Positions 18,359 to 27,222 of a stretch of DNA of 64,000 bases are shown here, in pieces. The stretch's first letter is position 1; every line of letters starts with the position of its first letter. The stretch covers positions 47,367 through 111,366 of the forward strand of contig NZ_RQPJ01000015.1 in NCBI RefSeq assembly GCF_003957295.1, in the 5' to 3' direction. This DNA is from Arenibacter aquaticus. Its GTDB lineage: Bacteria > Bacteroidota > Bacteroidia > Flavobacteriales > Flavobacteriaceae. The notes below the pieces were generated by a model. The model worked only from the letters and a program-made list of their open reading frames with translations, was not told the DNA's origin and searched no databases. Made by a program: the position numbers and the translations under genes.

Positions 18359-19120
18359 TTAATAGATTTTGGAAGCCGCTGCCTTATCCAGGAACAGGGT
18401 AGCATCTTGGTGTGTTCTAAGAATAGAAGCAGGACAATTTGTATTTATATCGTTATACAAGGCATCGTAAACGGCCTGGGCCTTTCTTTCATCGGGTACA
18501 ACACAACTAATGGCCTTACAGTCCATTATAGCCGGAATAGTCAAGGAAAGGGCCTGTTTAGGCACATCGTTAAAGGTTGGGAACCAACCTTCCCCTAACT
18601 GTTGGTTTCTGCAGGCCTCATCCAACTCTACCACCTTCACCAATTTGGGATCCTTAAAATTGGCAACTGCGGGATCGTTAAAGGCTATATGTCCATTTTC
18701 ACCTATGCCTATACATGCGATATCTATGGGGTGTAAAGTAAGAGCTTTTTCGTACCTCGTTATTTCACCTTCCAGGTCTTCGGCATCCCCGTTGAGGAAA
18801 TATATTTTTTTGGGAGCTACCTGATCCAATATGCGCTCTTTTAGGTACTTTCTAAAACTGGCAGGATGTGAATCGGATATTCCCTTGTACTCGTCCAAAT
18901 GAAAAACGGTTATTTTTCCCCAATCAATTTCCTTGGTCTGCAACGCTTCTAAAAATGAGAACTGTGACGCACCCGTAGCCAAAATAAGATTGGCCCCTCC
19001 CCTTTCGTCAATGGCAATTTTTAATTTTTCGGCCACATTATTCGCTGCTGCTTCCCCCATTGCCTTTTTCTCCCGATAAATTTTTATGGCTAAATTTTCA
19101 ATTTGAAGTGCTTTTTCCAT
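18359..19120 (-). CDS. NagB-like glucosamine-6-phosphate deaminase-family protein (divergent active site)
   Basis: The 253-residue protein has the NagB/6-phosphogluconolactonase fold. VFHLDEYKGI carries D76, equivalent to E. coli NagB D72. In GIGENGHIAFNDP, however, the residues matching the catalytic D141 and E148 are N142 and D149, while H144 is kept. The phosphate loop reads ATGASQFSF rather than TGGTP, and the SRTR segment is replaced. It may therefore not be a standard GlcN6P deaminase. It is the last gene of the eight-gene sugar operon, 10 bp after the transporter gene. It is cytosolic. Confidence 0.85.
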   Translation of the reverse strand: MEKALQIENLAIKIYREKKAMGEAAANNVAEKLKIAIDERGGANLILATGASQFSFLEALQTKEIDWGKITVFHLDEYKGISDSHPASFRKYLKERILDQVAPKKIYFLNGDAEDLEGEITRYEKALTLHPIDIACIGIGENGHIAFNDPAVANFKDPKLVKVVELDEACRNQQLGEGWFPTFNDVPKQALSLTIPAIMDCKAISCVVPDERKAQAVYDALYNDINTNCPASILRTHQDATLFLDKAAASKIY

Positions 19121-19130
19121 GATATGTTCT

Positions 19131-20372
19131 TTATATAAATTCTAATATGGCGAACCAAGTGGTAATAAGAGCAAAAAGAATTACTGCCACCAATCCCAAA
19201 TTTAATTTTAACTCCGCCTTATTACTCCCCATTAGTTTACCCTTATTGATTAAAACAAACATAGGTATGGCTACCGCTGGGAGGATACAGGCCTGAAAAG
19301 CTTGGGAAAAGACCATTAAGGCCGGGGGTCTTTCATCCAAAAAAACGGTACCAAAAGCAAATAGCAAAGCCCCAAATATAAGTACTCTAGAGGTGTTGGA
19401 ATGGATATTTCTGGGTTTCCCTCTATAATCTGCCAACAACCAAGGAGCAATCAATACTATGGGAAAAATAGTGGAAAGTCCCGCTCCTGTAATCCCTACT
19501 ATTAATACAAAAGCGGCCACTTTGCCCCCAAAAGGTTCAAATAGGGATATCATCTCTACCGTATTCTCTAGTCGCATACCGGAAACATACAGGGTCCCGG
19601 CAGCTACCGCCATTATAATTCCGCTCAATAAAAGCATCATAAAGGCCGATACAAAGGCATCGTTCTTTTCTTTTTTTAAATCGTTTATTCCCCACCCCTT
19701 CTCCGCTACCACGGTACTCCTCATTACAAAGACCGCAGCGGAACAGGTGGTTCCGGTAATAGCCGCCACCAATCCCAATGCCCCGGGCGTATCGGGAATA
19801 CTAGGAACCATACCGGAAACAATATCGGACAGCGCCGGTCTTACCATAACAAAAGCCACCACAAACGACAGCCCCATTAAAATAACCAAAACGGTCAGTA
19901 CTTTTTCAAAAGCTTGGTAACGGCCAAACCATAAAAAAAAGGCCAGTAATACAACAAAGAACAATATAATATACCCGCGCGAAACTATTAGTCCTCCATA
20001 GGCAAGGCGCAGCCCTTCCTGTACCAGATCGGCCACAATTCCCATTACCCCCATGAGGGCCAAGAGTTCACCAATTATCAGTACCAAGATAATGTAAAGC
20101 GACAGCAACCAGCCCCATTTAAACTCACGTTTAAAATTATATAGTGCAGTCCTACCTGTAACCAAGGTTACCTTACCATAGGCTACCATTAAAATATAGG
20201 TAAAAATACAGGAGAGTACCAATGCCCAGAAAAGCCCCATACCGTATTCTGCACCTGTTTTTGCCATGGTAGTCACACTTCCTGTCCCAATATTGTAACC
20301 TATTAGAAAAAGTCCAGGCCCCACAGCACTAAGTGCCAGTACTATTTTTTTGCTAATCGCTTTGTTTCCCAT
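19131..20372 (-). CDS. NRAMP-family transporter lacking the metal-binding motifs
   Basis: The 413-residue membrane protein has about eleven hydrophobic helices and the NRAMP fold hallmarks VGPGLFLIGYN in helix 1 and GTTCSAAVFVMRS in helix 6. The canonical DPGN of helix 1 is GTGS here (29-32), and the MPH(N) of helix 6 is SAAV (207-215 region). The Asp, Asn and Met that bind Mn/Fe are thus absent. It lies inside a sugar operon with no other transporter. Transport of an organic solute or another ion is plausible, but unproven. Confidence 0.86.
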   Translation of the reverse strand: MGNKAISKKIVLALSAVGPGLFLIGYNIGTGSVTTMAKTGAEYGMGLFWALVLSCIFTYILMVAYGKVTLVTGRTALYNFKREFKWGWLLSLYIILVLIIGELLALMGVMGIVADLVQEGLRLAYGGLIVSRGYIILFFVVLLAFFLWFGRYQAFEKVLTVLVILMGLSFVVAFVMVRPALSDIVSGMVPSIPDTPGALGLVAAITGTTCSAAVFVMRSTVVAEKGWGINDLKKEKNDAFVSAFMMLLLSGIIMAVAAGTLYVSGMRLENTVEMISLFEPFGGKVAAFVLIVGITGAGLSTIFPIVLIAPWLLADYRGKPRNIHSNTSRVLIFGALLFAFGTVFLDERPPALMVFSQAFQACILPAVAIPMFVLINKGKLMGSNKAELKLNLGLVAVILFALITTWFAILEFI

Positions 20373-20441
20373 ATGGCAGTTAAATCTTTAAAGGTTACAA
20401 TATTTTATATTTTTTCCAGAACAAAGCTCCTCATTCCACTA

Positions 20442-21668
20442 TTAGTCATCCTTAGAATAAACCAACTTTCCGGCCACGAAGGTTTTATGGATGACCATTT
20501 TATTATTTTCTAACTTAAAAAGAACCAAATTGGCTTGCTTGCCTTGGCCAATTTCCCCCAAATCTTGTAACGATAATAATTTTGCCGGATTTGTACTAGC
20601 CATCTGAACCGCTTCCTTAATACCGCATTGTGTATAGTCCATAATAACCCCTATACAAGCACTAATAGGAGATGCTGCTCCTGCCAAAACATTTTCCTTG
20701 GGCAATTTCACTACATTGGAGGTGAGCAATAAGCTTCGCTCCCCACGGATGTACTCCCCTGGTGGCAGACCGGCCAGGTCCAGGGCATCGGATACCAGAA
20801 TAGTTTTGTCCGCTCCCTTTACCTTGTAAAAACTACGTACCTCCTCCTTGGTCAAATGAAAGCCATCTGCAATAATACTGGGGGTAATTCGGTCGTCCGA
20901 CAGCTGAGGCCAAATAGGGTTGTGGTGCCTATTGATCTCGTTGGCACAGCCGTTGCCAAGATGGGTTGCCATTTTTGCACCTGCATCAACCGCTGCCGTA
21001 ATATCTTCTGCCGATCCATTGTGGTGGCCAAGCGAAACGGTAACACCTGTGGCCACACAATTACGAATAAAGGCAATAGCGCCTTCCAATTCCGGAGCTA
21101 GGGTAATTAACCGTATACCATTATTCGCTGCTTCTTGCAGTTCCATGAACTCTTCCCAATCCGGATTTTTAATGTACTTCTCCAAATGGGCGCCCCTAAA
21201 CCCTTTTACTGGTGAAATATAGGGACCTTCCAAATGAAATCCCGGTATGGATTTCCCTATTTCAGGGTCTTTTTGCGCCTGGGCCAGTATGGCAAAATTC
21301 CTCTTCATCCTAGCCAAATCGCTGGTAATAATTGTAGGAAGATAAGAGGTGACCCCCGCCTTCCACAAGGCTTTGGTAGCTTTTCTTACACGCTCAACAC
21401 TAAGGTCGGGGCCAGAAAAATCTACCCCCATATAACCGTTAATCTGGATATCTATCAGGCCTGGGGCAAGGTACAGATCAGAGCCGTTCCCAACTTGGTT
21501 TTGACGGGAGATTGAAGAAATTTCTCCATTGGATATAGCTAAGGCCACCTCTTCCCCGTCCGAGAATAGCACCCCTTGCACCTTACTTTTGCCGTCTTGT
21601 TGTGATATACCCAAATTAACCAATAAGGAAATTGCCATAATTGATATACGCTTTATATTCATGATCAT
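20442..21668 (-). CDS. NagA-like amidohydrolase (N-acetylglucosamine-6-phosphate deacetylase family) with apparent signal peptide
   Basis: The 408-residue protein has the NagA amidohydrolase fold. Metal and catalytic residues are kept: E147 (HLEGPY), H215 (SLGHH), H236 (ATHLGNG) and D294 (LVSDALD). The usual THLYNAM plus downstream Arg that hold the sugar phosphate are replaced by THLGNGC and RHHNPIW. The first 25 residues (NIKRISIMAISLLVNLGISQ) look like an export signal, unusual for a cytosolic NagA. The substrate may be an unphosphorylated N-acetyl sugar or another N-acyl compound. It is gene six of the operon. Confidence 0.86.
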   Translation of the reverse strand: MIMNIKRISIMAISLLVNLGISQQDGKSKVQGVLFSDGEEVALAISNGEISSISRQNQVGNGSDLYLAPGLIDIQINGYMGVDFSGPDLSVERVRKATKALWKAGVTSYLPTIITSDLARMKRNFAILAQAQKDPEIGKSIPGFHLEGPYISPVKGFRGAHLEKYIKNPDWEEFMELQEAANNGIRLITLAPELEGAIAFIRNCVATGVTVSLGHHNGSAEDITAAVDAGAKMATHLGNGCANEINRHHNPIWPQLSDDRITPSIIADGFHLTKEEVRSFYKVKGADKTILVSDALDLAGLPPGEYIRGERSLLLTSNVVKLPKENVLAGAASPISACIGVIMDYTQCGIKEAVQMASTNPAKLLSLQDLGEIGQGKQANLVLFKLENNKMVIHKTFVAGKLVYSKDD

Positions 21669-21696
21669 TTATTCTATTAATTAGGCTTATTGCCAT

Positions 21697-22506
21697 TTAT
21701 TTGATCCTACGGATTTTTATATTTCTAAACCATGCATCGTCCTTATGGTTTTGTAGAACAATATGCCCCTTTCTTTTTTCTAAAAACCCTGGGTAGTCCA
21801 CATACTTGCTTTTCCGGAACAGGGAATCCAAGCGCGGGGAACCAAATTCATAGGCGACAACCTTTTTTCCGTTTAACCAATGTTCTACCCGCTTGTCATT
21901 TACTACAATACGACTGGAATTGAATTTCCCCGCAGGCCTAACATTGGCATTTTTCGGAGCAATCATATCATAAAGACTTCCAGTGTATTGGGAGGGCTTC
22001 AGTTTTCCGGCATAAAGTGTATCGCTGTCGTCCAATAATTGATATTCAAATCCAAGCGCAGCATATTTGGAACCATATTTCTGGGACATATCTTCGGATA
22101 CATTATATTTTAAACCTGTATTTCCCCCTTGTAAAACTTTCCATTCAAAATACAGTTCGTAATTATCAAATGTCTCTTCCGTTATCAGATCCCCTCCTTC
22201 TATAGGCATGCCATCTGGCCGGGGCGGAACCTTTTCACTATTCAGTTTTCGTATGGTGCCAGCTTCAATTTTCCAAAGTTCGTCTTGTACTTGGGACCTT
22301 CCCAAACTTCGCCAACCTTGGAACGTAACCCCATCAAAAAGGGACTCCCAGCCCTCTTTTTCCTCCATCTCAGTAAGCACAGCCTCATTCTGGTTCCCTT
22401 TGTTCCATACAGCGGTTTTTTTACTGTTCGTTTGTTTGCAGTTTACACATAACGCAACAAGGGCAAGAGCAAGTACTTGGGTTGAAAGTTTGAATGGCCT
22501 GGACAT
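21697..22506 (-). CDS. DUF1080 (3-keto-disaccharide hydrolase family) lipoprotein
   Basis: The 269-residue protein has a lipoprotein signal (LALVALCVNC) and a concanavalin-like DUF1080 domain from about residue 50: WESLFDGVTFQGWRSLG, then DLITEETFDNYELYFEWKV and GNTGLKYNV, ending RNIKIRRIK. Members of this family cleave 3-keto-glycosides after oxidation by Gfo/Idh enzymes. It lies 4 bp after one such oxidoreductase gene and just before the NagA-like gene, which supports an oxidation-then-cleavage role in the periplasm. Confidence 0.88.
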   Translation of the reverse strand: MSRPFKLSTQVLALALVALCVNCKQTNSKKTAVWNKGNQNEAVLTEMEEKEGWESLFDGVTFQGWRSLGRSQVQDELWKIEAGTIRKLNSEKVPPRPDGMPIEGGDLITEETFDNYELYFEWKVLQGGNTGLKYNVSEDMSQKYGSKYAALGFEYQLLDDSDTLYAGKLKPSQYTGSLYDMIAPKNANVRPAGKFNSSRIVVNDKRVEHWLNGKKVVAYEFGSPRLDSLFRKSKYVDYPGFLEKRKGHIVLQNHKDDAWFRNIKIRRIK

Positions 22507-22509
22507 AAT

Positions 22510-23502
22510 CTAAATATTAATGGGTTCCCATTTTCCTGTGGTTACCGACTTATGCAACGCTTCCAAAATAGCTATACCATGTACAATGCTTTCGTGGGAA
22601 CGGGGCTCCTGACCCGTATTGAACATGGTTACCATATCTACATAATTCTTATCAGGGTCTACTTTTTTGGCCTTGGATTTTAATTCAACCATCCCCTGCT
22701 CTGTTTCCACAAAGGTCTGCCAGCCATATTTTTTTGAGGTTATGACCAAGGTCGCCATCATCCCGTTTTCAAATACCAAGCTGGCCGTACTATTTAAATT
22801 GTCCTTTTTATTGACGTTGACCCTTGCGGATACCACTTTTTCATCAAACAAATAAATTAGGGGCTCCACCATATGAACACCGTAAAAATAGATTCCTCCA
22901 TAAACAGAATTAATATCGGCTTTGCCATAGCAGGTAACCTGATTAATGTTGCCCATCTCTTTCAATTGTTCGCGCATATTATCATTGGCGTAACTATGGG
23001 CTATAGAGCTGTAAGAGGTTACCGGAGTGCCAATTTTTTTTGCCATTTTCAAAAATTCCTTGGCCTTATCACTACTGTAGCAAAAGGGCTTATCTATAAA
23101 TGTAGGTATCCCGGCCAATACAAAAGGGCTGGCCGCTTCAAGATGCATATTGCCATGACGGTGATCCACGATGAGGGCATCTATATGGCCCAGCATTTCC
23201 CTGGGATCCTTAACTATAACAGGTATGCCCGCTTCTTCTTTGGCCTGCTTGGCAAATTCCTCCTTTTCCCCCCAGACGTATTTAACTTCCCAGCCAGGAA
23301 ATTTCTTATCTATATTAAACATCTTTCCAAATCCCCTGGTATGTGAATTTTCCGCTCCTATAATCCCTATAACCTTGTTTTTCCTTACTAGGTCCTTGCT
23401 GCTCTCCCCATGTGATAACAAAGGTGTGGGCATGGATAATGCCAAGGTTGAATATGCTGCCCCTTTTCCGAGTTTTCCCAAAAACGATCTTCTATCTGCC
23501 AT
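22510..23502 (-). CDS. Gfo/Idh/MocA-family oxidoreductase with Tat-type signal
   Basis: The 330-residue protein starts ADRRSFLGKLGKGA, a twin-arginine type signal followed by a hydrophobic stretch, so it is probably exported folded with its nicotinamide cofactor. The Rossmann motif is GIIGAENSH (about 46-54). The family EKP motif appears as DKP (137-139). It follows a larger homologue by 10 bp and precedes the DUF1080 gene. By analogy with Bacteroides pairs, it may oxidise a glycoside at C3 or reduce the 3-keto product. Confidence 0.88.
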   Translation of the reverse strand: MADRRSFLGKLGKGAAYSTLALSMPTPLLSHGESSKDLVRKNKVIGIIGAENSHTRGFGKMFNIDKKFPGWEVKYVWGEKEEFAKQAKEEAGIPVIVKDPREMLGHIDALIVDHRHGNMHLEAASPFVLAGIPTFIDKPFCYSSDKAKEFLKMAKKIGTPVTSYSSIAHSYANDNMREQLKEMGNINQVTCYGKADINSVYGGIYFYGVHMVEPLIYLFDEKVVSARVNVNKKDNLNSTASLVFENGMMATLVITSKKYGWQTFVETEQGMVELKSKAKKVDPDKNYVDMVTMFNTGQEPRSHESIVHGIAILEALHKSVTTGKWEPINI

Positions 23503-23512
23503 TTGTGTTATA

Positions 23513-24865
23513 TTATAATTTCATTTCCCATCCTTTTTCATAAGAGCGCCCCCATAACCTCTGCGCCTCCCTGTCCTTTAGTATGTGTCCGTTGGATGGG
23601 TCTATATTTAGTGAGCGGCCGGTGCGTTGGGCAATATTGCCCAATTGTACCAACAAGGTACTTTTATGTCCAGAATCTATATCCGCATTAAGGCTACCGC
23701 CATTTTGGATAGCATTGAACATATTTTGAATATGTAGGGCATCCAACAGTTCTGCCGGATTGGTCTTATTCCTGGGATCTATTGTTTGGGTATTTTTAAC
23801 CTCCTTAATTAGCTTACCTTCCAAATCAAAAATACTATAGCTATTACCGCCCGGTATAAGCAAACTACCATTTTCCCCGTAAAACATAACGCCTACGGCA
23901 CTACCTTCTATATTTTTACCGTTGCAGCTCCTGCCTTCCCAAGACATGGACATTCCTTCGGAAAAATCAAGATTAATAATTTGGGTATCGGGCGTCTCCC
24001 AGTCGTCCTCATATCTGTACCTACCCCCATTGGAACTCACCCTGACCGGATAGTCTACCTGCATGCCCCATCGCAACAGATCAATCATATGGGTTCCATT
24101 GTTAAGTGCCTCACCAGTTCCCCAGTGCCATAACCAATGCCAATTGTAATGAACAATATTATCCTTGTAGTCCATTCTGGGCGCCGGACCCTGCCATAGA
24201 TCCCAATCTAGCCAGTCAGGCACCGCTACTTTCTTCCCAACACCTATGGATTGCCGGTTGTTGGTATACCACCCTTTTCCGAAATACACACGGCCTATGG
24301 CCCCATCTTGCAACGCCTGTATTCCTTCCACCACATTGGGCCAGGAACGTCTTTGGTTTCCCATCTGTATAACCTTGCCATACCTCTTGGCTGCCTGTAC
24401 CAGAATTTCACCTTCATTGGGGTTGTGGCTACATGGTTTTTCTACATAGACGTGTTTTCCGGCCTCCATGGCCAAGAGGGATGCCGGAGCATGCCAATGA
24501 TCGGGAGCCGCTATAACCATAACATCAACATCCTTGCTCTCCAAAGACTTTCGAAAATCGCCATAACTTATGGCTTCGTTGTTTTGACGTTGTTTTACGG
24601 CCTCAAGACATTTTACAACTGCACGACTGTCTACATCACATATATGGTTAACCTCTGCATTGGGCTGACTGGCAAAATTTTGCGCCAAGGCCTTTCCTCT
24701 GCTATTTACCCCCATCATGGAAATATGCATGCGGTCATTGGCCCCAATAATCCGGGCATAACTCTTAGCGCTGAATTGAGGCAAAACTCCTGCGGTGGCA
24801 ATAAAAGCCGAACCGGCAGCTGTTTTTTTAATAAAACTTCTTCTTGAATTTAATTTTGTCTCCAT
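23513..24865 (-). CDS. Gfo/Idh/MocA-family oxidoreductase with Tat-type signal (large form)
   Basis: The 450-residue protein starts NSRRSFIKKTAAGSAFIATAG, a twin-arginine signal. The Rossmann motif is SMMGVNSRG (about 49-57) and the EKP motif is at 142-144 (VEKPCSHNP). An expected substrate His lies in NNGTHMIDLLRWG. This is the long form common in Bacteroidota sugar loci. It is the third gene of the operon and sits next to a second, shorter homologue, as in known two-enzyme 3-keto-glycoside systems. Its substrate is unknown. Confidence 0.9.
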   Translation of the reverse strand: METKLNSRRSFIKKTAAGSAFIATAGVLPQFSAKSYARIIGANDRMHISMMGVNSRGKALAQNFASQPNAEVNHICDVDSRAVVKCLEAVKQRQNNEAISYGDFRKSLESKDVDVMVIAAPDHWHAPASLLAMEAGKHVYVEKPCSHNPNEGEILVQAAKRYGKVIQMGNQRRSWPNVVEGIQALQDGAIGRVYFGKGWYTNNRQSIGVGKKVAVPDWLDWDLWQGPAPRMDYKDNIVHYNWHWLWHWGTGEALNNGTHMIDLLRWGMQVDYPVRVSSNGGRYRYEDDWETPDTQIINLDFSEGMSMSWEGRSCNGKNIEGSAVGVMFYGENGSLLIPGGNSYSIFDLEGKLIKEVKNTQTIDPRNKTNPAELLDALHIQNMFNAIQNGGSLNADIDSGHKSTLLVQLGNIAQRTGRSLNIDPSNGHILKDREAQRLWGRSYEKGWEMKL

Positions 24866-24923
24866 GCTAATTGGGTTTAATGGTTAATGCTGAACTGCAG
24901 CTCCGTCTTAGCCAACAAACAGC

Positions 24924-25997
24924 CTAATACAAATCGGAAAATTCCAACCAAAGGTTATTTATCTCCTCGTCCGATATTTCTCCTGAGCATATAAGGGTTC
25001 TGAACGCAAAACGGGCAGACTCCCCCTTCTTCAGGCTTAGGTTCATCACTTCTTTGCCTTCTGAAAAGACCTCTTGGCCCAGCGGGTTTACCGCAAAAAG
25101 CCCATACCCCCTTGCATGCCAATAAGCCGGGTAGCCTGGATTTTTTTTATGGTCCAGAATTACCACGGCCACTTTTTCTTCCTTGTATGTCCCATGTAGT
25201 TTCATCCATTTGGCTCGGGTACCCCATACCTCTTCCCCAGTAACCCCTTCACTGCTTAGATAGTCTCCGGACACCAATTTATTATCTACTACCTTATTGG
25301 GTTCCGGTCTACCATCGGCATCGGTCAGGGTAAGTGGTCTGTCCGATGGCAATTCCAGTTCGCGACTCACCCTTATGGCGAACATTCCTTCCTTGGTATC
25401 GTTAAAAACTATGTCCTCTTGGGCCGTCAGGGTACTCATCCAGTCGATTATTCTAATGGTACCCCTATCCATAAAGTGAAAACTGATATCTTCCTTAATT
25501 TGAATTTTGCCTCCGCCTTCCCAATTGGTTTTAACCTTTAGGGTTGCCTGATTCCCATCTGCCTGCGAGCCTACCACTTCTTGATGCCGTATGATACCGC
25601 TATAGGCCTTCCTGTCCTTGGGAGTAGCCTCTGAATGCCCCCAATAATCAATACCGTTCACATCCCCATAATTCATCCACATCCCTATATGATGGGGATG
25701 GTCTGCCCGTTCCCCCTTAACCGGTTTAAGTGGATATTTTCTGGTAATTTCTGTCCCTTTTGCTGTTACTATAGGCCACAGACAGGGTTTCATAATATTT
25801 TCAGGATAGATATATGAAGTAAAGAGATCTTCCCCAAAATAAACATCCACTCTTTTATCTGAACTTTTATCTTCAATTCTAACACCCGTCTTATCCGTAG
25901 CAGACATCGGATCTTCCTTTTTCTTTTCCTTTTTCACTTCTCCACAGGAGATAAACGCAAAAATCAAAAACGTGCAAATGGGAATACTTATCTTCAT
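24924..25997 (-). CDS. PmoA-like (DUF6807) lipoprotein
   Basis: The 357-residue protein begins with a lipoprotein signal (FLIFAFISC). The conserved region DHPHHIGMWMNYGDVNGIDYWGH and later GTRAKWMKLHG and YWHARGYGLFAVNPLG match the family called methane-oxygenase PmoA by old annotation. These proteins have no methane role; they occur in Bacteroidota sugar loci beside Gfo/Idh and DUF1080 genes. Its exact reaction is not established here. It follows the LacI-type regulator by 17 bp. Confidence 0.85.
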   Translation of the reverse strand: MKISIPICTFLIFAFISCGEVKKEKKKEDPMSATDKTGVRIEDKSSDKRVDVYFGEDLFTSYIYPENIMKPCLWPIVTAKGTEITRKYPLKPVKGERADHPHHIGMWMNYGDVNGIDYWGHSEATPKDRKAYSGIIRHQEVVGSQADGNQATLKVKTNWEGGGKIQIKEDISFHFMDRGTIRIIDWMSTLTAQEDIVFNDTKEGMFAIRVSRELELPSDRPLTLTDADGRPEPNKVVDNKLVSGDYLSSEGVTGEEVWGTRAKWMKLHGTYKEEKVAVVILDHKKNPGYPAYWHARGYGLFAVNPLGQEVFSEGKEVMNLSLKKGESARFAFRTLICSGEISDEEINNLWLEFSDLY

Positions 25998-26014
25998 TCT
26001 GTATATTTATATTA

Positions 26015-27088
26015 TTACTGGTATTGAAAATTTATATAGTAGTCTACATTCTCTTTAATGATAATATCCAAGGGTACAAACTGTACCGATTCCGGTAATT
26101 TTTTATAGACAAAAAAATCAAATAGCACCCTTACGGCAGTTACTCCTTGAAAAACCGGTCTCTGTGAAATAATATAGTCGATATGCCCTTTTTTAAGTTC
26201 GGTCAGGTTACCGGGAACGGTATCAAAACCAACCACTTTAATATCAAGATCGTGCAGCGCGTGATACCTAGAGATCAAATGCGCACGAGAGTTGCTAACA
26301 AAGACCCCTTTAACCCCTGGGTTTTTTATATAATATTTGGTCAGCTCCCGGTTTAACTCGCTCTCCACAGTAGTAGGAATGGTAATAGAGCTTATCTTTC
26401 CACGAACTTTGCCCTCCATAGCTTGAAAGAATTCCTTAAAACCTTTTTCAACAATGGCGGTATGAGCACTATTTTCAAGACCTTTTACGATATGTATTAT
26501 GAGAATATCATCTGAAGGGCCCAAAATAGAATTCAATAATTTTCCAGCAATGAACCCACTGCCCTTAAGGTGCGGACCTATGTAACTAAGATTTTTTCTA
26601 TCGGCTATATTGGCGTCTATAAAGACATAAGGAATATCCCTTTCTTCCAGTTTATCTATGAAGTTGTGACTTTCCTTTTCAAATAAGGGAGCCAGAATTA
26701 CTCCACTGGGATTTTTTTCTATAATGGCATCGGCCATTTTAACAAAACTTGTTTCATCAAACAAACTGTATTCAAAAACTTCCAGTTGCATTCCAAAATC
26801 CCTGTGTCCCTCTACGGCCTGGGCTATACCCTTCTTGGGCAAGGTCCAATAACTGTCAGGGGAACTCGCTTCAGGCAGCAGACTGCAAACCATAAATTGT
26901 TGCCCCAGAGCCAAAGTTCTCGCCAATAGATTGGGGTTAAACCCCAATTTCTTTATTGCTTCTTCAACCTTCTTCCTCTTGGCCTCAGACACCTTACCCC
27001 TATTATGAATCACCCTATCAATAGTCCCTATAGAGACATTGGCATAATTAGCCAAATCCTGTATCGTAGTTTTTTTGTTCTTAGCCAT
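26015..27088 (-). CDS. LacI-family transcriptional regulator
   Basis: The 357-residue protein has an N-terminal LacI helix-turn-helix (TTIQDLANYANVSIGTIDRV, about 7-26) with hinge helix NPNLLARTLALG, then a periplasmic-binding-protein-like ligand domain (about 65-357). It is the first gene of the catabolic operon, so it likely represses its own transcript and is released by a sugar-related ligand. The two palindromes upstream (27133-27146 and 27223-27236) are natural candidate operators. Confidence 0.93.
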   Translation of the reverse strand: MAKNKKTTIQDLANYANVSIGTIDRVIHNRGKVSEAKRKKVEEAIKKLGFNPNLLARTLALGQQFMVCSLLPEASSPDSYWTLPKKGIAQAVEGHRDFGMQLEVFEYSLFDETSFVKMADAIIEKNPSGVILAPLFEKESHNFIDKLEERDIPYVFIDANIADRKNLSYIGPHLKGSGFIAGKLLNSILGPSDDILIIHIVKGLENSAHTAIVEKGFKEFFQAMEGKVRGKISSITIPTTVESELNRELTKYYIKNPGVKGVFVSNSRAHLISRYHALHDLDIKVVGFDTVPGNLTELKKGHIDYIISQRPVFQGVTAVRVLFDFFVYKKLPESVQFVPLDIIIKENVDYYINFQYQ

Positions 27089-27132
27089 TATAATAGAATT
27101 GCAACCACATGACTACAAACCAATTAAAGAAG

Positions 27133-27146
27133 TGTGTAGGCACACA
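27133..27146. promoter_or_regulatory. Candidate LacI-type operator 1
   Basis: TGTGT-AGGC-ACACA is a 14-bp palindrome with perfect 5-bp arms. It overlaps the downstream edge of the operon -7 element, an ideal place for repression. A second copy (27223-27236) differs in one central base. Confidence 0.65.
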
Positions 27147-27177
27147 AATATAAATAAATAGTTGACATACAGACCAA
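27145..27177 (-). promoter_or_regulatory. Promoter of the LacI-nagB-like operon
   Basis: Read on the minus strand, TTGG (27177-27174), a 21-bp spacer and TATATTTG (27152-27145) match the Bacteroidota promoter. The LacI gene start is 57 bp further on. A direct repeat ACCAATTAAAG occurs at 27119-27129 and 27173-27183, the latter overlapping the -33 element. Confidence 0.6.
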
Positions 27178-27222
27178 TTAAAGCCAAAATAACCACCCAT
27201 AAAACCTATAAAACTATTAAAA

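Noticed and set aside
24251..24847. 198-codon frame antisense to the large Gfo/Idh gene
   Set aside because: It overlaps a complete oxidoreductase gene and has no domain or start context.
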